Below, in pieces: positions 1 through 6,072 of a stretch of 22,532 bases of DNA. A model generated the notes under the pieces. That model was not told the origin of the DNA, did not search any database, and was given only the letters and a program-made list of their open reading frames with translations. Position numbers and translations under genes: made by a program. Every line of letters begins with the position of its first letter. The first letter of the stretch is position 1. The DNA is from Phycisphaerales bacterium (GTDB lineage: Bacteria; Planctomycetota; Phycisphaerae; Phycisphaerales; SM1A02), in the NCBI GenBank assembly GCA_018882625.1, contig VERO01000006.1, positions 1 to 22,532 on the forward strand. The letters run 5' to 3'.

Positions 1-27
1 GTGACGCGCCGGCGCAAGAAGCCCTAG
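1..27 (+). CDS. Possible 3' end of an upstream gene (partial)
   Basis: Frame 1 reads eight codons ending in a basic stretch (TRRRKKP) and then TAG at 25-27. This could be the C-terminal tail of a gene that begins before the window. Only eight residues are visible, so no function can be given, and the frame could be open by chance. The 213 bases between this stop and the ATG at 241 show no clear gene. An in-frame extension of the next gene back to a GTG at 58 exists but has no ribosome-binding site. Confidence 0.25.
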   Translation: MTRRRKKP

Positions 28-240
28 CGGGGGGCGCAACCCAGCTCGACCCGACACGTGAGTGTGGGAATCGGCGCAACTGCGGCGAAACGCTCCGCAT
101 TTGGGAACCTCGCCGGTGCGCCGTGGCTCCAAGTGCGGCAGGGCCCGCTGCGGCGGCCGAAACTGGGCCAAGCTGCCGCGGCCTGCACCTACGATCCGTC
201 GAAGATCCGGCGACTATCCGCCGGCCACAGGAGACACGCC

Positions 241-1686
241 ATGTTCCTTCGCTTGATCTACGATGAGAAGCTTGCTGAAGCCGCCTACCTGATCGGGTGC
301 CAGCGCACCGGCGAGGCGATCGTGATCGATCCCGAACGCGATGTCGATCGCTACGAGAAGCTGGCTGCCGCGAACGGGCTCAGGATCGTGGCAGTCGCCG
401 AAACGCACATTCACGCGGACTTCATCTCAGGCGGCCGCGAGCTCGCGGAGAAGGGCGCGATGGTGTACGTCTCCGACGAGGGAGATGCCGACTGGAAGTA
501 CCACTGGCTCGACAAGAAGAGTGGCGGGGGCATCTACCGGCACCGGCTGCTCAAGGATGGTGACACGTTCATGGTGGGCAACATCGAGTTCATGGCGATC
601 CATACGCCAGGCCACACGCCTGAGCACCTGTGCTACATGGTGACGGACCGCGGTGGCGGCGCCGACAGGCCCATGGGCGTTGCGACGGGTGACTTCGTCT
701 TTGTGGGCGACCTGGGGCGCCCCGACCTGCTCGAGTCTGCGGCTGGCATCACGGGCAAGGCTGATCCCTCCGCGCACACGCTGTACCGCACGGTTCGCAA
801 GTTCATGGACTGGCCCGACTACCTCCAGGTCTGGCCGGGTCACGGCGCGGGAAGCGCATGCGGCAAGGCGCTCGGCGCCGTGCCCACGACCACCGTCGGG
901 TACGAGAAGCTCTTCAACCCCTCGGTGCTCGCGGCGAAGACCGAGCAGGGATTCGTCGACTTCATCCTCGATGCGCAGCCTGAGCCGCCGCTCTACTTCG
1001 CGCGCATGAAGCGCGACAACAAGATGGGTCCGAAGGTGCTCGGGGGCGTGCCCCAGCCTGTGCAGCTCAGCATCGAGCAGCTCAAGGCAATCGACGGGAC
1101 GCGCCATGCCATCGTCGACACGCGCCCGTGGGGTGCGTTCAAGGCGGGGCATGTGCCGGGCTCGCTGCACCTGCCGCTTGACCGGACCTTCAACACCGAT
1201 GGCGGATCGCTGATCGGCGAGCACGAGCCGATCGTCATCATCGCGGAGCCAGGCCAGGTGGACGAGGCCGTGCGTGACCTGATCCGCGTCGGGTACGACA
1301 ACTGTGCAGGCTGGTTCGACGTGGCGCAGATGGACGCGTACCGCGCTTCGGGGGGCCGGCTTGCGCAAGTCGACGAGGTGTCGGCGGGGGAGGCGCGGTC
1401 GCTTGTCGAGACTCGCGCGCCCTTCGTGCTCGACGTGCGCCGAGCCACGGAGTTCGCCGAGGGCCACATCGATGGCGCCACCAACATACCGCACACACGG
1501 CTCGCGGCGCATCTGGCGAAGGTCCCGAAGGACCGGCAAGTGCTCGTCCACTGCCGCGGCGGCGCCCGGTCGGCGCGGGCATGCTCGCTGCTGCAGAAGC
1601 ACGGCTACCGGTGCACGAACCTCGCGGGCGGGATGCTGGCGTGGGAGCAGTCGGCCGCGGCGTCCGGCGCCAGCTGCGTCCGCTGA
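241..1686 (+). CDS. CstB-like persulfide dioxygenase/rhodanese fusion (MBL fold + two rhodanese domains)
   Basis: A 481-residue cytoplasmic protein with three domains. Residues 1 to about 250 form a metallo-beta-lactamase fold with THIHADF (H56, H58, D60), TPGHTPEH (H125), GDLGRPDL (D157) and PGHGAGSACG (H201). These are the iron-ligand motifs of ETHE1-type persulfide dioxygenases. Residues about 278-371 form a rhodanese fold without the catalytic Cys: the active loop reads AEPGQ. Residues about 378-475 form a catalytic rhodanese with HCRGGARS (C438). The order dioxygenase, pseudo-rhodanese, rhodanese is that of staphylococcal CstB, which oxidises persulfide to thiosulfate in sulfide detoxification. 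The ATG at 241 is chosen because AGGAGA lies about 7 bases upstream and the fold starts there. The in-frame extension to GTG 58 is low-complexity and lacks a ribosome-binding site. No sulfide sensor or transporter is visible beside it. The family is clear; the exact substrate is inferred. Confidence 0.93.
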   Translation: MFLRLIYDEKLAEAAYLIGCQRTGEAIVIDPERDVDRYEKLAAANGLRIVAVAETHIHADFISGGRELAEKGAMVYVSDEGDADWKYHWLDKKSGGGIYRHRLLKDGDTFMVGNIEFMAIHTPGHTPEHLCYMVTDRGGGADRPMGVATGDFVFVGDLGRPDLLESAAGITGKADPSAHTLYRTVRKFMDWPDYLQVWPGHGAGSACGKALGAVPTTTVGYEKLFNPSVLAAKTEQGFVDFILDAQPEPPLYFARMKRDNKMGPKVLGGVPQPVQLSIEQLKAIDGTRHAIVDTRPWGAFKAGHVPGSLHLPLDRTFNTDGGSLIGEHEPIVIIAEPGQVDEAVRDLIRVGYDNCAGWFDVAQMDAYRASGGRLAQVDEVSAGEARSLVETRAPFVLDVRRATEFAEGHIDGATNIPHTRLAAHLAKVPKDRQVLVHCRGGARSARACSLLQKHGYRCTNLAGGMLAWEQSAAASGASCVR

Positions 1687-1709
1687 TGGTTGCGACGTCC
1701 TGCAGCGCC

Positions 1710-1731
1710 AGCGCGGGGCTCCGCTCGCGCT
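1710..1731. terminator. GC-rich hairpin between convergent genes
   Basis: AGCGCGGG pairs with CGCTCGCGCT across a six-base loop, giving an eight-pair stem with one G-T pair. It lies 24 bases after the dioxygenase stop and 29 bases before the end of the convergent SemiSWEET-like gene, where a bidirectional terminator would be expected. There is no T-run on either side, so it is not a textbook intrinsic terminator. Confidence 0.4.
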
Positions 1732-1759
1732 CTCCGCACTCGCCACGTCGATGCGGTGC

Positions 1760-2068
1760 TCACGCCTCGGTGGCGCGCTGCTGCTTCCGGTACCGGAGTG
1801 CAGCGATCACGATGCAGACGTTCAGCACCGACGTGCCGAGCGCCCCAACGATCGACTCGATCTCGTCGTACTTTTCCGTGTAGACGAAGAGGCACAGGTT
1901 CGCCACCGCGAACAGCGCCCACGCAGGGATCGACACGCCTTGTGCGCTGCGGCGATGGAGTATGGCCAGCAGCTGCATGCCTGATGCGGTGGGGAAGATG
2001 ACGGCCGGGACCCATCCGAGGACCGTGAACAGCCACTCGGGCAGTGCAATCAGGTTTGTCAGGTCCAT
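1760..2068 (-). CDS. SemiSWEET-like PQ-loop family membrane protein
   Basis: A 102-residue protein with three hydrophobic segments, at about residues 10-34, 45-63 and 71-91. The segment with QGVSIPAWALFAVANLCLF matches the typical SWEET/SemiSWEET pattern: GVS, then a Trp, then an aromatic membrane helix with Asn. A Pro lies in the first helix (VIFPTASG), where the PQ-type motif normally sits. Bacterial SemiSWEETs are about 85-100 residues with one three-helix bundle and dimerise into a sugar channel, and the length fits. It follows the thioredoxin-like lipoprotein on the same strand after 39 bases, so they may share a transcript. The ATG at 2068 has no obvious Shine-Dalgarno sequence. Assignment rests on helix pattern and motif only; substrate unknown. 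Confidence 0.7.
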   Translation of the reverse strand: MDLTNLIALPEWLFTVLGWVPAVIFPTASGMQLLAILHRRSAQGVSIPAWALFAVANLCLFVYTEKYDEIESIVGALGTSVLNVCIVIAALRYRKQQRATEA

Positions 2069-2107
2069 GGCGTCGCGGGGTGGGATGTGCTGGCGTGCGT
2101 CGTGTTG

Positions 2108-2659
2108 CTACTGGGGTAGCCCGTCGATCCAGGCGAGCAGGTCGGCGGCGGACCTCTGCCCCGGCAGCTGCGCAATCACGGTGCCGTCACGCAGTGCATA
2201 GGTCATCGGGATCGACTGCGTGCCGAGATAGCGCTCCGCGAGCTGCGGCGAGCGGTCCACCTCGAGGTGGGTGGGCAGGAATCGCGGCTCGGACAGCCGC
2301 GCGACCACATCGGGGTTGCCGATCGCGTCGAGCTTGTACTGCTGGCACGGCGCGCAACGGTCCGCCGTGACGAACACGATGACCGTGCGGATCGATCCGG
2401 CGTCGGCGATGGCCTGATCGAGAGGAGGTGCGCTGGCGATGACCGGCGGCAGCGGTGTGGTCGCGCGTGCCACGATGAAGCCCGTCTTCGGGTCGTAGTC
2501 GTGAGGCACGGTCAGCCGGTCCATCCACGCGCGGATCTTCGGAGGCGGCTCGTTCGGCGCTGGCGCAGCTGGCGGTGCGCTCGCGCCGGAGGGAGCGCCC
2601 GCGGTGCATCCGGTCAGAAGCGGCACCAGAAGGGCCCAGCGCAGGATGGCCAGCGGCAC
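2108..2659 (-). CDS. Thioredoxin-fold lipoprotein
   Basis: A 183-residue protein if started at the GTG at 2659, which has GGAG seven bases upstream and places a lipoprotein signal peptide at the N-terminus (hydrophobic run ending LLTGC, lipidated Cys18). A longer in-frame reading from 2893 would overlap the divergent gene and bury the signal peptide. A Pro/Ala-rich linker follows at residues 19-42. The thioredoxin-like domain spans about 75-183 with CAPC (C102, C105) and the cis-Pro loop SIPMTY. The protein is probably anchored facing the periplasm, as a thiol-disulfide reductase or oxidoreductase. The start lies only 17 bases from that of the divergent membrane protein. Its redox partner cannot be told from the sequence. 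Confidence 0.85.
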   Translation of the reverse strand: MPLAILRWALLVPLLTGCTAGAPSGASAPPAAPAPNEPPPKIRAWMDRLTVPHDYDPKTGFIVARATTPLPPVIASAPPLDQAIADAGSIRTVIVFVTADRCAPCQQYKLDAIGNPDVVARLSEPRFLPTHLEVDRSPQLAERYLGTQSIPMTYALRDGTVIAQLPGQRSAADLLAWIDGLPQ

Positions 2660-2676
2660 CGGTAGTCTCCGCCGAC

Positions 2677-3681
2677 ATGCCTCCCGTGAGTGGATCGGTG
2701 CCCGCAGCGACCGACCCGCCTCCCGCCAGCGACTGCCGGCTCGCGCAGGTGGGATCTGAGTACCGGTCCTCGGGTCGAGTCGGTCACGGATGGCTTGCGG
2801 TGATTGCATCGCTTGCGGTCGGCCTTGCGTCAGGCTACGCGGGTGGGGCGCTGTTCGGCTGGGCGATCCAGGGGCTTGCCACTGGTGCGCCAAGGCCTCG
2901 GCTCAAGACAGTGATGCTGATGATTGCCCTACCGCTGGCGCTGACCTGCATCGCCACAGCAGGCTGCACGTGGTTGGGACGGGTTCGCGCCATGTGGTTC
3001 GTGTTCCTGTCCGGCTCCCTTGGGGGCGCGGCTGCAGTCCTCTCAGGGCTGTGCGCATTTGTGGCCTGCGCACAGGATGTGACGCCACGGGACTGGTCTG
3101 CGGCGCTCTCCGCGGCGTGTGCACTGATGTCAGACCTGGGCGCCCTCCGCGATGGGCTGGCTGCAGCGGTGCCTGGCGACTTTGCGAGAGGCGCGACACT
3201 CGCTGGCGGTGCGGCAGTGTCATTGGTGACAGGCGCCTCCACGGTGGTCCTGCACTGCCAGCTCACCAACGACAACCTCTTCGATGAGTCGACTGGCGAC
3301 TGGTACGGTTCGCCTATCCCGGTTGCGGCACTCGACAGCGCATCGCGACCGACGCGGCCGTGGCATCTCGCCGAGTGGAGGCCGATCGCCGAAGCGCAAG
3401 AGTTCGAGCGCCTTCCGGCGTGGACGGTGCTTCGCGAGCATCCACTGCCAGGGCAAGCTGGTCCGTCGGGAATGCCGCGCGATGGAGGCCACGGCCTCTC
3501 ACTAGTGTCGCTGGCTGTGGCAACCGTAACCGAGCGGAGGGTGTTCAGGTTTCGGAAGCTACGGCGGGTCCCGCATCGCCAGATCAAGTCGAAGCCTGAG
3601 GGCCGGGCGTTCTTCGTAAGCCCCACAGCGCTTGCTGGCCTGAAGTCGATTGCCAGCTCGGCGGGGAGCATCCCGAGCTGA
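2677..3681 (+). CDS. Hypothetical four-helix membrane protein
   Basis: A 334-residue protein from the ATG at 2677. I do not recognise the family. After a Pro-rich N-terminus there are four likely membrane helices at about residues 38-66, 78-100, 106-131 and 171-193. A soluble tail of about 140 residues follows, rich in Pro, Arg and Trp. Cys residues cluster in the membrane part and at its exit (C91, C97, C126, C131, C148, C194). No Shine-Dalgarno sequence precedes the ATG, but TAGTCT sits eight bases upstream, as in the leaderless-looking genes further along. GTG codons at 2686 and 2698 are alternative starts. It is divergent from the thioredoxin-like lipoprotein with almost no room for separate promoters. 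Confidence 0.6.
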   Translation: MPPVSGSVPAATDPPPASDCRLAQVGSEYRSSGRVGHGWLAVIASLAVGLASGYAGGALFGWAIQGLATGAPRPRLKTVMLMIALPLALTCIATAGCTWLGRVRAMWFVFLSGSLGGAAAVLSGLCAFVACAQDVTPRDWSAALSAACALMSDLGALRDGLAAAVPGDFARGATLAGGAAVSLVTGASTVVLHCQLTNDNLFDESTGDWYGSPIPVAALDSASRPTRPWHLAEWRPIAEAQEFERLPAWTVLREHPLPGQAGPSGMPRDGGHGLSLVSLAVATVTERRVFRFRKLRRVPHRQIKSKPEGRAFFVSPTALAGLKSIASSAGSIPS

Positions 3682-3766
3682 TGTTCGTTGGCGGCACCGC
3701 CCGCGATTGGTGCTCACGCGGGTGCGAGAGTAAGGCTGTCTGCGATGAGCGCCCTTGCGGATGCTC

Positions 3767-3772
3767 TAGACT
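3767..3772 (+). promoter_or_regulatory. Candidate -10 box (TAGACT) of a leaderless promoter
   Basis: TAGACT is followed by exactly six bases and then the ATG at 3779. The TANNNT-N6-ATG arrangement puts the transcription start at or next to the A of the ATG. No Shine-Dalgarno sequence is present. No good -35 element is visible 16-18 bases further upstream. The same spacing recurs before 4365 and 14364. Confidence 0.4.
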
Positions 3773-3778
3773 GACCCA

Positions 3779-4303
3779 ATGAACGACAGTCGGGCCGCGA
3801 TCGGTGACTTCGCCTTCAAGTTCGGGGAGATCCGGAGCGAGACCGAGCTCGCGATCGCGCAGGTCGACTCCGCGCAGCTCCGCCGGTCCCTCGACGGGGA
3901 CACGAACTCGATCGCCGTCACCATGAAGCATGTCGGCGGCAACCTCAAGTCGCGATTCACGAACTTCCTGGCTGAGGATGGCGAGAAGCCCTGGCGAGGG
4001 CGGGAGCGAGAGTTTGTCGACGACTTCCCGGCCGGGGAGGCCGGGCGAGTTGCTGCGCATGCGGCGTGGTCGGAGGGCTGGGGTGTCCTGGAGTCCACGC
4101 TGGCATCGCTCTCGGACGGCGACCTGTGCCGCACCGTCACGATCCGTGGCGTGCCGCACTCGGTAACGCGGGCCCTCGCCCGCTCGCTGGCCCATGTGGC
4201 GTACCACCAGGGGCAGATCACGCTCATCTCGCGCATTCTTGTGGGTCCCGAGCGGTGGAAGACGATCTCCATCCCCAGAGGCAGGTCGGCGCCAGGCAAC
4301 TGA
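3779..4303 (+). CDS. DUF1572 / DinB-fold protein
   Basis: A 174-residue soluble protein. The N-terminal half has the DUF1572 signature SIAVTMKHVGGNLKSRF, then FLAEDGEKPWR. The C-terminal half has RSLAHVAYHQGQI. H51, H139 and H143 are placed like the metal-binding His triad of the DinB/YfiT four-helix fold. Many DinB-fold proteins are metal-dependent thiol transferases or hydrolases, but no specific reaction is known to me for DUF1572. The ATG at 3779 lacks a Shine-Dalgarno sequence and probably starts a leaderless message. The next gene on the same strand begins 61 bases later with its own similar -10 box, so the two may be transcribed separately. Confidence 0.88.
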   Translation: MNDSRAAIGDFAFKFGEIRSETELAIAQVDSAQLRRSLDGDTNSIAVTMKHVGGNLKSRFTNFLAEDGEKPWRGREREFVDDFPAGEAGRVAAHAAWSEGWGVLESTLASLSDGDLCRTVTIRGVPHSVTRALARSLAHVAYHQGQITLISRILVGPERWKTISIPRGRSAPGN

Positions 4304-4306
4304 GGG

Positions 4307-4335
4307 TGGCACGTTCGACTTCGGGGGAAGTGCCA
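4307..4335. terminator. Weak inverted repeat after the DUF1572 gene
   Basis: TGGCAC at 4307-4312 pairs with GTGCCA at 4330-4335, and an inner CTT/AAG can extend the stem past a six-base bulge. It lies just after the DUF1572 stop and before the candidate promoter of the next gene. No T-run follows. It could be a weak terminator or chance. Confidence 0.25.
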
Positions 4336-4352
4336 ACCGATCCGGCAGGACG

Positions 4353-4358
4353 TAGCGT
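4353..4358 (+). promoter_or_regulatory. Candidate -10 box (TAGCGT) of a leaderless promoter
   Basis: TAGCGT is followed by exactly six bases and the ATG at 4365, with no Shine-Dalgarno sequence between. The spacing is identical to that before 3779 and 14364. No convincing -35 box is visible. Confidence 0.35.
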
Positions 4359-4364
4359 TGCGCC

Positions 4365-5588
4365 ATGACTCGTGCCGTGATGAGCGCGGAGCTGGTTGGC
4401 GTCGCTGACGCGAGACGCCTGCTTCTCGACGGATGCGCGCTTGCCACGCCGCCCGTTCGGTCGACGAGCACGCGGGTGGTGGCGACGGTCCGAAAGCTCG
4501 GCTTCATCCAGGTGGACAGCATCAGCGCGGTGGAGCGGGCGCATCACCTGATCATGCACTCGAGGCTTGAGGGGTACAGGCCCCAGCAGCTCACGCAGCA
4601 CGCGGAGATTTCACGCACCGTGTTCGAGCACTGGACGCATGATGCGAGCCTGATTCGGTCTGACTGGCTGCCGTGGTGGAGCCACCGCTTCGAGCGGGAT
4701 CGGAAGCGATACCTCAAGAGCGCATGGATGCGGCAGCGCCTGGGGAGGAACTGGTCGAGGACCGTGCGCCAGGTGCTGGATGCGCTCGGCGCGTCAGGTC
4801 CGATGAGCGTGCGCGACATTCATGCGCTGATGCCCGCACGTCGCTCCAAGTCGTCCGGGTGGTGGGAGTGGTCGCCATGCAAGGCCGCGCTCGAGTACCT
4901 CTGGAGGGTCGGCGACGTCGCCGTCCATTCGCGGCGCGGGTTCGAGAAGGTCTATGACCTTGCGCAGCGCGTGCATCGGCGCGTACCTGCGGTGCCGTCG
5001 CCCGATGCGCATGTCGAGTGGGCGTGCGTCGAGGCACTCGAGCGCCTCGGTGCCGCAACGCCACGCGAAATCGCGGCATTCCTGGGGGCGATCTCGCCCG
5101 CCGACGTGACGACCTGGTGCAGGCGCGCCGCGCAGGCGGGGAAGATCGAGGATGTGCTGCTCGAGCGGGTAGGCAGGGAGCCCCGCCCAGGTTTCGCCGT
5201 GCGCGGATGGAAGGCACGTGCAGAGCGGGTGCGCACGGGCTCAATCCCACGCATGCTGGCGCCCTTTGACCCGCTGATCAGGGACCGCACGCGCCTGCTC
5301 GAGCTCTTCGGGTTCGACTACCGGTTCGAGGCCTATGTGCCCGCTGCGAAGCGCATGCACGGCTACTACACGATGCCGGTGCTGGCCGGCGAGCGGCTCA
5401 TTGCCAGGCTCGACCTCGCGACTGATCGCGCTGCGGGCGAGCTGCGCGTCGATCGGGCATGGATGGAGCCGGGCACGTCGGCCACGAAGTCCGTGCGGTT
5501 GGCGAAGGCAGCCGCCGAGCGGCTCGCATCCCAGCTTGGCGTACGCATGGACTGGCGTGCGACTGGCGGCAACACTAGCTGCAAGTGA
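4365..5588 (+). CDS. YcaQ/AlkX-like DNA glycosylase (AlkZ-like winged-helix family)
   Basis: A 407-residue protein, close in length to E. coli YcaQ. It shows the family hallmarks: LGFIQVDSISAVERAHH near residues 46-61, then VFEHWTHDASLI. Residues Q49-V50-D51 form the Q-x-D catalytic motif of the YcaQ/AlkX branch, in contrast to the Q-x-Q of the AlkZ antibiotic self-resistance branch. These enzymes are built from tandem winged-helix domains. They remove bulky N-alkyl bases and unhook interstrand crosslinks. The C-terminal part keeps LAPFDPLIRDR and GYYTMPVL, which are typical of the family. The start has a leaderless-type TAGCGT box six bases upstream. No secondary-metabolite cluster surrounds it, which favours a housekeeping repair role over self-resistance. 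Confidence 0.9.
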   Translation: MTRAVMSAELVGVADARRLLLDGCALATPPVRSTSTRVVATVRKLGFIQVDSISAVERAHHLIMHSRLEGYRPQQLTQHAEISRTVFEHWTHDASLIRSDWLPWWSHRFERDRKRYLKSAWMRQRLGRNWSRTVRQVLDALGASGPMSVRDIHALMPARRSKSSGWWEWSPCKAALEYLWRVGDVAVHSRRGFEKVYDLAQRVHRRVPAVPSPDAHVEWACVEALERLGAATPREIAAFLGAISPADVTTWCRRAAQAGKIEDVLLERVGREPRPGFAVRGWKARAERVRTGSIPRMLAPFDPLIRDRTRLLELFGFDYRFEAYVPAAKRMHGYYTMPVLAGERLIARLDLATDRAAGELRVDRAWMEPGTSATKSVRLAKAAAERLASQLGVRMDWRATGGNTSCK

Positions 5589-5783
5589 TCCGAAACCAAA
5601 GAGCTGGAGCGCATTGAGGATGCGCTAGGCATTGTCGGCGGTCGCCCGGACGAGCACGTCGATGTCCCCCGTGTAGCGGATGAATCCATGGTGGGCGAGG
5701 GCTACGCCCACAATCACCACGTACTCAGCTCCGCTTGCGTTCAACGACTTGAGCCACTCGCGCCCGTCCTGGTTGTGGGCCAT
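5583..5783 (-). pseudogene. Remnant of an AbiEii/DUF6036-type nucleotidyltransferase
   Basis: From the ATG at 5783, with AGGAG five bases upstream, the frame reads 52 residues: a start like MAHNQDGREWLKSLNASG, then EYVVIVG, ALAHHG and RYTGDIDVLVR. This is the N-terminus of small nucleotidyltransferases of the AbiEii/DUF6036 kind, including the D-x-D metal site. A TAG at 5625-5627 ends it. Translation past that stop continues the family pattern (RILNALQLFGFGSL) down to about 5583 and then stops resembling it exactly at the 3' end of the convergent glycosylase gene. The gene therefore has an in-frame stop and has lost the remaining C-terminal part. One Gly of the usual GG motif is Val here (IVGVAL). 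A 52-residue fragment cannot fold as the enzyme. Confidence 0.72.
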
Positions 5784-5937
5784 CGCGCTCCTGCCTGAGG
5801 CGCTCGAGTGCGTCCATGCGTTCCTGAGGCGTGCGCGCAAGCCAATGTTCACGCTCGCGGCGGTTGGATTCCCGGTCGTGAAGGGGAAGCACCACCACCG
5901 GCCAGCCCTTCCTATGACCTGCGCTCGTCTCTTCCAC
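5725..5937 (-). CDS. Small partner protein of the nucleotidyltransferase module
   Basis: About 70 residues if started at the GTG at 5937; the start is uncertain and an in-frame ATG exists at 6060. The core REREHWLARTPQERMDALER followed by LRQ resembles the short proteins encoded just upstream of AbiEii/DUF6036-type nucleotidyltransferases, and the tail RARVAQVVERKRS fits their usual ending. The 3' end overlaps the nucleotidyltransferase start by 59 bases in another frame, and that gene's ribosome-binding site lies inside this one, suggesting translational coupling when both were intact. The frame is undamaged although its partner is broken. Role unknown: possibly an antitoxin-like or accessory subunit. 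The assignment rests on a remembered family pattern, not a search. Confidence 0.5.
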   Translation of the reverse strand: MEETSAGHRKGWPVVVLPLHDRESNRREREHWLARTPQERMDALERLRQERDGPQPGRARVAQVVERKRS

Positions 5938-5991
5938 GGCATGAGTGTGTTCGTGCGTGGCGTCACAGGCGCATGTTGAAGGTGCAACACA

Positions 5992-6034
5992 GGGGCGATC
6001 GGCCGGCCCCGCGGGAGGCCGGCCGGCTCGCCCT
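5992..6034 (-). terminator. Strong hairpin downstream of the PEP-CTERM-like gene
   Basis: GGCCGGCC at 6001-6008 and GGCCGGCC at 6017-6024 form a perfect self-complementary stem around an eight-base loop. The stem extends outward with GGGCGA pairing TCGCCC after a small bulge, giving about 15 pairs. It begins 39 bases after the stop of the minus-strand gene at 6073. There is no T-run, so it may work as an mRNA-stabilising hairpin or a terminator of the non-canonical GC-rich kind. Confidence 0.5.
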
Positions 6035-6072
6035 ATGCACCGCTCGCACAACGCGGTCAATTCACACGTGTG

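Noticed and set aside
58..240. N-terminal extension of the dioxygenase from GTG at 58
   Set aside because: No ribosome-binding site, low-complexity sequence, and the enzyme fold begins right at the ATG at 241, which has AGGAGA upstream.
427..1746. 439-codon minus-strand frame opposite the dioxygenase
   Set aside because: Antisense shadow; Arg- and Ala-rich with no motif, while the plus strand carries a complete enzyme.
3584..4522. 312-codon minus-strand frame across the DUF1572 gene
   Set aside because: Antisense to a gene with clear family motifs; no motif of its own.
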